Translations under genes and position numbers: made by a program
Shown here: positions 58,717 to 64,000 of the stretch, in pieces
How the letters are laid out: the number at the start of each line of letters is the position of its first letter
How positions within the stretch are numbered: position 1 is the first letter of the stretch
DNA from: Streptomyces sp. NBC_01224
Lineage (GTDB): Bacteria; Actinomycetota; Actinomycetes; Streptomycetales; Streptomycetaceae
Assembly: GCF_036002945.1 (NCBI RefSeq)
Contig: NZ_CP108529.1
Coordinates: 1,426,001 to 1,490,000, forward strand
Length of the DNA: 64,000 nt
Direction of reading: 5' to 3'
Notes under the pieces: model-generated
What the model was told of the DNA's origin: nothing
The model's input: only the letters and a program-made list of their open reading frames with translations
Databases searched by the model: none

Positions 58717-61032
58717 CTATACGCGTGCCCCGTTGTCGAGCGGATCCCGGCGCGCCGCCTTCGTACCGGACCGGCGTCCGGGAGCCCGTTTCCGGGCGGG
58801 CGGCGGGGCCTTGCTGCTCCGCTCCAGGAGGAGCGCGGCCGGTACGGCGGTAAGCACCGAGGAGTATGTGCCGACGCAGATGCCGATCAGCAGGGCGAGC
58901 GCGAAGTCCGCGAGGGAGTCGCCGCCCAGCACGGCGAGTGCGGTCAGGATGAACAGGGCACCCATTCCGGTGTTGAGCGTTCTCGGGACGGTCTGGAGGA
59001 CGGCCTGGTTGGCGACCGTGGCGAGAGGCACGCGACGGGCCTTCGCCCACAGTTCCCGCACCCGGTCGAAGACGACCACCGAGTCGTTGACGGAGTATCC
59101 GATGACGGTGAGGAGTGCGGCCAGGAAGATGCCGTCGACGGTGCGTCCGAGCCAGGCGAAGGCGCCGACCAGGAGGATGACGTCGTGGACCAGCGCCGCG
59201 ACCGAGGCCACGGCGAAGGTCCAGCGGAACCGGATCGCCAGATACGCCAGCTGTACGAGGACGGCGATGCCGAGTGCGATCAGGGCGTTGCGCCGGAGTT
59301 CGTCTCCGAGACTGGGGCCGATGAGTTCGTCGCGGACCTTGGTGGTCTTGCCGCCCTCCTTCGCGAGGGCGGCGCGCAGGGCGTGTTCGCCGTCGTTGTC
59401 GAGTTTTCCGGTGCGTACGGAGAGGTCGCCCGCGCCCGCCGTGGTGACCTCGGCGTCACCGAAGCCCGCGTCGGCGAGGGCGGTGCGGGCCCGCTCGACA
59501 TCGACGGGCCGGCTCGTCGAGTACTCGACGAGCCGGCCGCCGGTGTATTCGACGCCCAGGTTGACGCCGCGTACAACGATGCCGAGGACGGCGACGGCGA
59601 CCAGTGCCGTGGAGATCAGCAGCCAGCGGCGCGGGGAACGCATCAGCTGGGGATCGCGGCGGGTCAGCCAGGTGCGTACCCGGCCGGGGGCGGCGATGCC
59701 GTTGATGCCCCGGTAGTCGCTGACGAATCGTGAGCGTGCGGCGATCTCGGTGAGTGCGCGGGCGATGACGAGTGCGGAGAACATCGAGGCGAGCACACCG
59801 ATGGCGAGTGTGACGCCGAAGCCCTTCACCGGCCCGGAGCCGAGGAAGAAGAGCAGCCCGGCCGCGATCAGCGTCGTGACGTTGGAGTCGGCGACGGCGC
59901 TCCAGGCGTTTCGGAATCCGGCGGTCAGCGAGGAGCGCAGGGAGCGGCCCGGGTGCTGTGCGTGTTCCTCTCTGGCCCGTTCGAAGACCAGCACGTTGGC
60001 GTCGACCGCCATCCCGATGGCCAGGACGAACCCGGCGAGGCCGGGCAGGGTGAGGGTGACTCCCAGGGCGACCAGGGCCGCGTAGGAGATCACCCCGTAG
60101 GCAGCGAGTGCGACGGCGGCGAGCGCGCCGAAGAGCCGGTAGACGATGGTGATGAAGAGTGCGGTGGCCGCGGCGCCGATGAGGGCGGCCCGGGCGCTGG
60201 CGTCGATGGCGGCGGCGCCGAGCGTCGGGCCGACGGTCCGCTGTTCGACGATCTCGACGGGGAGCGGCAGAGCGCCGCCCTTGATGAGCAGGGCCAGTTC
60301 CCGGGCCTCGTCGGCGCTGAAGGAGCCGGTGATCTGGGTGGACCCGGACGGCAGGCCGACGTTGCAGCCGACCGAGGGGGAAACCTGTGGAGAGGAGATG
60401 ATCTGCTGGTCGAGGACGATGGCGACGCGGCGCCGGTCGTCCTGGACCGGGTGGCAGGCGGCCTCACCGGTCAGCCGGGTCCAGTCGCGGCCCGCATCCT
60501 TGTGGAAGTCGAGGGAGACGGTCCAGCCGGCGCCCTGCTGGGCGTCGAACGCGGCGGTGGCGTCCTTGACGCCCGCGCCGGAGAGCCGGGCCGGCCCGAG
60601 GTCGAGGGAGCGGCCCTGTTCGTCGGGGAGCGTCGGCCCGTTGCCGCCCTCGGCGTCCGCCGTGTCGTCGTTCTGCGCGGCGGGGCCCTGGACCGCGTGG
60701 AAGCTGAGCTGGGCGGTTCTGCCGATGACTTCGGCGGCCTTGCGCGGGTCCTGGACGTCCGGGAGTTCGACGATGATCCGGTCTTCGCCGGAGCGGGTCA
60801 GGGTGGGTTCGGTGACGCCGAGGGAGTCGATGCGCTGGCGGAGCACCTCAAGGGTGCGGTCGGTGCTCTCCCGGTCCGCTTTCGCGGTGTCGGAGTCCTT
60901 GGCCTGGAGCACCAGTCTGGTGCCGCCCTGAAGGTCGAGGCCGAGTCTGGGTGACATGGTCAGCGTGATGAGCACGGAGACGAGCAGGACGGCCGCAGCC
61001 AGAACCGCTCGCACCGTGGTGGCGCGAGTCAT
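58717..61032 (-). CDS. secDF: SecD-SecF fusion protein translocase subunit
   Basis: 771 residues. The SecD half has the DLQGGTRLVLQAK motif, the periplasmic P1 domain with RIDSLGVTEPTL and the IGMAVDANVLVFERAREE membrane motif. The SecF half begins near residue 490 with LGVEYTGGRLVEY and contains TVIGYSVNDSVVVFDRVRE. About 12 membrane helices in all. It uses the proton gradient to pull exported proteins. A fusion is usually a second SecDF system in Streptomyces. It follows 30 bases after a secreted proline-rich protein gene. Confidence 0.92.
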   Translation of the reverse strand: MTRATTVRAVLAAAVLLVSVLITLTMSPRLGLDLQGGTRLVLQAKDSDTAKADRESTDRTLEVLRQRIDSLGVTEPTLTRSGEDRIIVELPDVQDPRKAAEVIGRTAQLSFHAVQGPAAQNDDTADAEGGNGPTLPDEQGRSLDLGPARLSGAGVKDATAAFDAQQGAGWTVSLDFHKDAGRDWTRLTGEAACHPVQDDRRRVAIVLDQQIISSPQVSPSVGCNVGLPSGSTQITGSFSADEARELALLIKGGALPLPVEIVEQRTVGPTLGAAAIDASARAALIGAAATALFITIVYRLFGALAAVALAAYGVISYAALVALGVTLTLPGLAGFVLAIGMAVDANVLVFERAREEHAQHPGRSLRSSLTAGFRNAWSAVADSNVTTLIAAGLLFFLGSGPVKGFGVTLAIGVLASMFSALVIARALTEIAARSRFVSDYRGINGIAAPGRVRTWLTRRDPQLMRSPRRWLLISTALVAVAVLGIVVRGVNLGVEYTGGRLVEYSTSRPVDVERARTALADAGFGDAEVTTAGAGDLSVRTGKLDNDGEHALRAALAKEGGKTTKVRDELIGPSLGDELRRNALIALGIAVLVQLAYLAIRFRWTFAVASVAALVHDVILLVGAFAWLGRTVDGIFLAALLTVIGYSVNDSVVVFDRVRELWAKARRVPLATVANQAVLQTVPRTLNTGMGALFILTALAVLGGDSLADFALALLIGICVGTYSSVLTAVPAALLLERSSKAPPPARKRAPGRRSGTKAARRDPLDNGARV

Positions 61033-61062
61033 GGGTTTCCTCCGAGGGGGCGCCGGGCGCCC

Positions 61063-61632
61063 TCACCTCGGCGAGGACGTTCCGGCGGGTCTGTGGGACG
61101 GGACCGGTGGCAGGACCGGTGGCCGGTGAACGGCCGTCCTCGGAGGACCGCGTACGGCGGGGAGTGCCGCGCGGAAGCGGTCGGTGGCACGAGGAGGTGC
61201 GGCGGGGGCCCGCTGGGGGGCGTGGTGCGGTACGCGGATGCCCGGCGCGCCGGGCAGCAGGAAGTCGGGGCCGGGCGGCGGAAGATGGTGCTGGGTGCGG
61301 GCGTGGTCGGTGCCGGCCCTGGGCCGGGGTGCGGTCGTCGGCGCCGGCCGGTGGCGGTCGGTCGCCGTGGCCGTGCGGGTGCGCCGGGTGTCGTGGACGG
61401 TGCCCGTGCGGGCGGTCCGGTCCGTGTGCGGGGTGGGCTGATGGGCGCCGGGCGAGTACGCGGCGGAGGGCGGCACACCGGCGAACGGCCGGGCGGGGAG
61501 TACGGATCCGGCGGTGGCGGGGGCGCCGCCGACGACGGTGAGTACGGCGAGAAGGAGGGCGACGAAGGCCTGCCGGGCCGCCTGTGCGGTCCTGCGGTGT
61601 GCCGGGACGCCCGGCCGTGCCCTCGGGGGCAC
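61063..61632 (-). CDS. Exported Pro/Arg/His-rich protein of unknown function
   Basis: 189 residues from GTG 61632. A basic N-terminus and a hydrophobic segment (QAFVALLLAVLTVVGGAPATAG) form a signal peptide. The rest is rich in Pro, Arg, Thr and His with little order (AYSPGAHQPTPHTDRTARTG, PPPGPDFLLPGAPGIRVPHHAPQ). Function unknown. It lies between an MreB-like gene and secDF on one strand, with gaps of 29 and 30 bases. The family cannot be named from sequence, and the frame may be a compositional artefact of GC-rich DNA, so confidence is moderate. Confidence 0.55.
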   Translation of the reverse strand: MPPRARPGVPAHRRTAQAARQAFVALLLAVLTVVGGAPATAGSVLPARPFAGVPPSAAYSPGAHQPTPHTDRTARTGTVHDTRRTRTATATDRHRPAPTTAPRPRAGTDHARTQHHLPPPGPDFLLPGAPGIRVPHHAPQRAPAAPPRATDRFRAALPAVRGPPRTAVHRPPVLPPVPSHRPAGTSSPR

Positions 61633-61661
61633 ATTCCCCGGGGGCGGCCCCGGGAGGGGGG

Positions 61662-62486
61662 TCACCTCGTTCGGCCGGGCAGGGCAGGTGTCGCGCCGGC
61701 TCGGCGGAGCACGGAGCCGAGTATCAGCCCGGCGCCGCGTACGACCGTGGTCGCCGGGTCGTCGGCAAGACGTACCGGAACGCCGAGGCGGACCGCGACC
61801 CGGTCGGTGATGTCGGGGCGGGCGGCTCCGCCCCCGGCGAGCAACGGGCCCTTGCGCAAGGCCCCGAGGACGGCGCCGTGCCGGTCCTGCTTCCACATCT
61901 CGTCCACCATGTCCAGGACGGTGCGGACGACGGCGGTGGGCGGCTCGCAGGGGTCGAGGTCGCTCAGTCCCGTCTCGGCCTGGCGGGCGTCGCGGACCAG
62001 TCCGTCGACGAGGAGGGTCGCCTCGGTCAGCTCGGCGCCGATGTCGACGACGAGCAGCGGGCCGCCGTCCTGCGGTCCGGCGTATGCGGCGGCCGCCCTT
62101 GCGCTGTCCAGGGCGATGACGCTCGTCGGCCCGAGTGCGGCGATCAGTTCCCTCGCCGCGGCGCGGTGTTCGGACCCTGCGAGGACGGGATGGCTGAGGA
62201 CGACCACGGCGTCGGTGCGGTCCGAGCCCAGGGTGCTGTCGACGATACGGCCGAGCATCCGGCCGCAGGACACGGGGTCGACGATGCGCCCACGCCGGAC
62301 CGGGCGGCCGTGCCCAGGCCCGGCGCCGAAGTCGCTGCAGGCGTCGGTGTCGGCGATGACGCCGTGTCCGGGCATCCAGGCGCGGGTCCGTGAGCTGCCG
62401 AGGTCGAGGGCGAGGCCACGGGTGACGCCCCGGTACTCCTGGCGGACGGACTGGCCGAGTCGCGGTCCGTTGTGCAGCGAACGCAT
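61662..62486 (-). CDS. Short MreB-like actin-family protein
   Basis: 274 residues from ATG 62486 (GGGAGGGGCG before it). The actin-fold phosphate loops are visible: LALDLGSSRTRAW, LLVVDIGAELTEATLLVDG and the adenosine loop GPLLAGGGAARPDI. It is about 70 residues shorter than MreB/Mbl, as expected when small subdomains are lost. S. coelicolor has such a shortened MreB homolog (SCO6166), and this is likely its counterpart. It probably binds ATP; a role in cell-wall or sporulation assembly is inferred from the family. Confidence 0.78.
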   Translation of the reverse strand: MRSLHNGPRLGQSVRQEYRGVTRGLALDLGSSRTRAWMPGHGVIADTDACSDFGAGPGHGRPVRRGRIVDPVSCGRMLGRIVDSTLGSDRTDAVVVLSHPVLAGSEHRAAARELIAALGPTSVIALDSARAAAAYAGPQDGGPLLVVDIGAELTEATLLVDGLVRDARQAETGLSDLDPCEPPTAVVRTVLDMVDEMWKQDRHGAVLGALRKGPLLAGGGAARPDITDRVAVRLGVPVRLADDPATTVVRGAGLILGSVLRRAGATPALPGRTR

Positions 62487-62643
62487 CGCCCCTCCCACCG
62501 GCCTGCCGACGCGGCCGTTCACACACCCATTGACCCGCTGATAGCGAGGCATGGCCGAGCCCTCACTATGCAATAGGGAGGCAAAGAAAGCCACTCCCCG
62601 GCAAAATCCAAGGGCTCGGGCGCGGCGAGGTCTCCATCGTGCG

Positions 62644-64000
62644 TCACACCTCCGACGGCAGGAAACCGGCGATCAGCTCGGCGAACTCGTCTGGCGCGGC
62701 AATCCGGACACCCAGGTCCTCGGCCTTGGTGCGCTTGGATCCGGCCTTCTCCCCGGCGACCAGGAGCGTGGTGCGCTTGGAGACGCTGGACGAGGACTTC
62801 CCGCCGGCTCGCTCGATCAGCTCGTTCATCTGATTCCGGGAGAGCTTCTCCAGCACGCCGGTCATGGCGCCGGTGACCACCACGGTCATCCCGTCCAGCG
62901 GCAGGCCGACGGTCCCCTCCCCGTCGGCGGCGGCAGCGGCTTCGGTGCCCTCCTCGCCCGGCTCCGGCGGCGGCGTCGCACCGGGCTCCGTCATGTTGAC
63001 CCCGGCGGCCACCAGCTTCTCGATCAGCGGGGTCAGCTCCACCAGCTCCGCGACGACGCCCGCGGCCTTCTCCTTGCCGATGCCGTCGACGCGCTGGAGC
63101 TCCTCGGCGTCGGCGGCCCTGATCCGGTCCATGTCCGCGAAGTACCGGGCGATCCGCCGTGACATGGAGCGCCCGGTGCCGCGTACCCCCAGCGCGCAGA
63201 AGACCCGGGAGAGCGGCTGGGTCCGTGCCGTTTCGATGGCGGCCAGGAGGTTGTCGGTGCTGGTCTCGCCCATCCGTTCCAGGCCCAGCAGCTGCTCGCG
63301 GCCGAGGGTGAAGAGGTCTGCGAAGTCGGCCACCAGCCCGGCGTCGACGAGCTGGACGACCCGGGTGGCGCCTAGGCCCTCGATGTCGAGCTGGTCGCGG
63401 CCCGCCGCATACGAAATGGAGGCGACGAGGCGGCAGTCGCGGCCCCGGACACAGCGCCAGCGCTGCTCGCTGGTGTCGATCTCGGAGCCGCACTGCGGGC
63501 ATGCCTCGGGGAAGACTATGGGCTGTTCGTCACCGGTCCGCAGATGGGCGACGGGCGCCTCGATGCGGGGGATGATGTCGCCCGCCTTGTAGACCATCAC
63601 GCGGTCGCCCAGGCGGAGATCGCGGCGGGTGATGTCGGCCGGGTTGTGCAGTGTGGCGTAGCTGACCGTCGAGCCGTCGATCTCCACCGGTTCCAGCACG
63701 GCGCGCGGCGCGATGATGCCGGTCCTGCCGACGTTCCACTCGACGCCGAGGAGCCGGGTGACCTTCTCGACGGCCGGGAGCTTGTATGCGATGGCCCAGC
63801 GCGGCGCCCTGGTCCCTGAACCGGCCTCGCGCTGGTCGGCCGCCAGATCGGCCTTGATCACGATGCCGTCGATGCCGAACGGCAGCGAGGCGCGCAGGGC
63901 CCCGACTTCCTCGACCCGGGCCTGCACCCCCTCGACGGTGGTGACGATGCGCGGTGCCACGTCCGTGTCCGCCGCGGTGTGCACGCCGAGCCCTGCGACG
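62644..64000 (-). CDS. ligA: NAD-dependent DNA ligase (C-terminal part, cut by window edge)
   Basis: The gene runs off the window at 64000; about 450 residues of the C-terminal side are present. GIVIKADL and WAIAYKLPA are motifs IV and V of the adenylation domain. The OB fold follows ([23 protein letters not shown]), then a four-cysteine zinc finger (CPQCGSEID...CVRGRDC), the helix-hairpin-helix region ([14 protein letters not shown]) and a C-terminal BRCT domain ([28 protein letters not shown]). It seals nicks in DNA using NAD+. The start lies beyond the window. Confidence 0.92.
   Translation of the reverse strand, partial: VAGLGVHTAADTDVAPRIVTTVEGVQARVEEVGALRASLPFGIDGIVIKADLAADQREAGSGTRAPRWAIAYKLPAVEKVTRLLGVEWNVGRTGIIAPRAVLEPVEIDGSTVSYATLHNPADITRRDLRLGDRVMVYKAGDIIPRIEAPVAHLRTGDEQPIVFPEACPQCGSEIDTSEQRWRCVRGRDCRLVASISYAAGRDQLDIEGLGATRVVQLVDAGLVADFADLFTLGREQLLGLERMGETSTDNLLAAIETARTQPLSRVFCALGVRGTGRSMSRRIARYFADMDRIRAADAEELQRVDGIGKEKAAGVVAELVELTPLIEKLVAAGVNMTEPGATPPPEPGEEGTEAAAAADGEGTVGLPLDGMTVVVTGAMTGVLEKLSRNQMNELIERAGGKSSSSVSKRTTLLVAGEKAGSKRTKAEDLGVRIAAPDEFAELIAGFLPSEV

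Overview
This window looks like a chromosomal segment of a Streptomyces or close relative. The DNA is very GC-rich, GTG and TTG starts are common, genes often overlap by the ATGA/GTGA type, and the gene families are typical of the genus: XRE regulators with TPR repeats, ROK and LacI sugar regulators, CBM-bearing secreted hydrolases, a SecDF fusion and an MreB-like protein. All functions below are read from sequence motifs and family knowledge; no database search was run.

Layout. (1) 1-2.7 kb: a decayed ribose operon. The LacI-type regulator and ribokinase are intact, but the transporter genes and rbsD survive only as fragments. (2) 2.9-5.8 kb: an exported serine hydrolase and an asparagine-type permease. 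(3) 5.8-12.8 kb: an integrated element in the 3' end of a tRNA-Leu(GAG) gene, bounded by 49-bp direct repeats. It has a serine recombinase, the broken end of a tyrosine integrase, and an unusual cassette: an XRE-TPR regulator facing three very small ORFs, a JmjC-type oxygenase, an aldo/keto reductase and a kinase-fold protein. This cassette is my best candidate for an undescribed system, possibly a peptide-modifying one. (4) 13.4-21.8 kb: a tightly overlapping Ebo-type (eustigmatophyte/bacterial operon) cluster. Here an inositol-phosphate-synthase-like enzyme stands where EboD (a dehydroquinate-synthase-like cyclase) is found in the classical operon. (5) 21.9-33.3 kb: a sugar uptake and oxidation region with a 1240-residue five-domain secreted protein (GSDH, PKD, CBM6, ThuA, DUF1080), a TIM-barrel isomerase, a Gfo/Idh/MocA dehydrogenase, a ribose-type ABC transporter and a ROK regulator. 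The families suggest 3-keto-sugar metabolism.

(6) 33.5-42.4 kb: Nudix hydrolase, DeoR and GntR regulators, a stand-alone KAS III, a truncated and frameshifted formate-dehydrogenase-like gene ahead of fdhD, a BASS transporter with a divergent LysR gene, and a long-chain acyl-CoA ligase. (7) 42.5-47.6 kb: a three-gene secreted operon (GH18, GH8, sugar dehydrogenase, each with a CBM) behind one near-perfect CsnR-like palindrome, so probably chitin/chitosan use. (8) 47.6-52.3 kb: gene-poor, with an aldo/keto reductase, a ricin-type lectin, a small inverted-repeat element at the lectin stop codon, and remnants of a permease, a CoA-transferase and an aminotransferase. (9) 52.3-64 kb: two methyltransferases, an AraC regulator beside an NmrA-like oxidoreductase, a broken LysR gene ending in a direct repeat, a pterin dehydratase, an XRE/MmyB regulator, a YoaK-like membrane protein, the SecDF / proline-rich protein / MreB-like group, and the 3' part of an NAD-dependent DNA ligase cut by the window edge.
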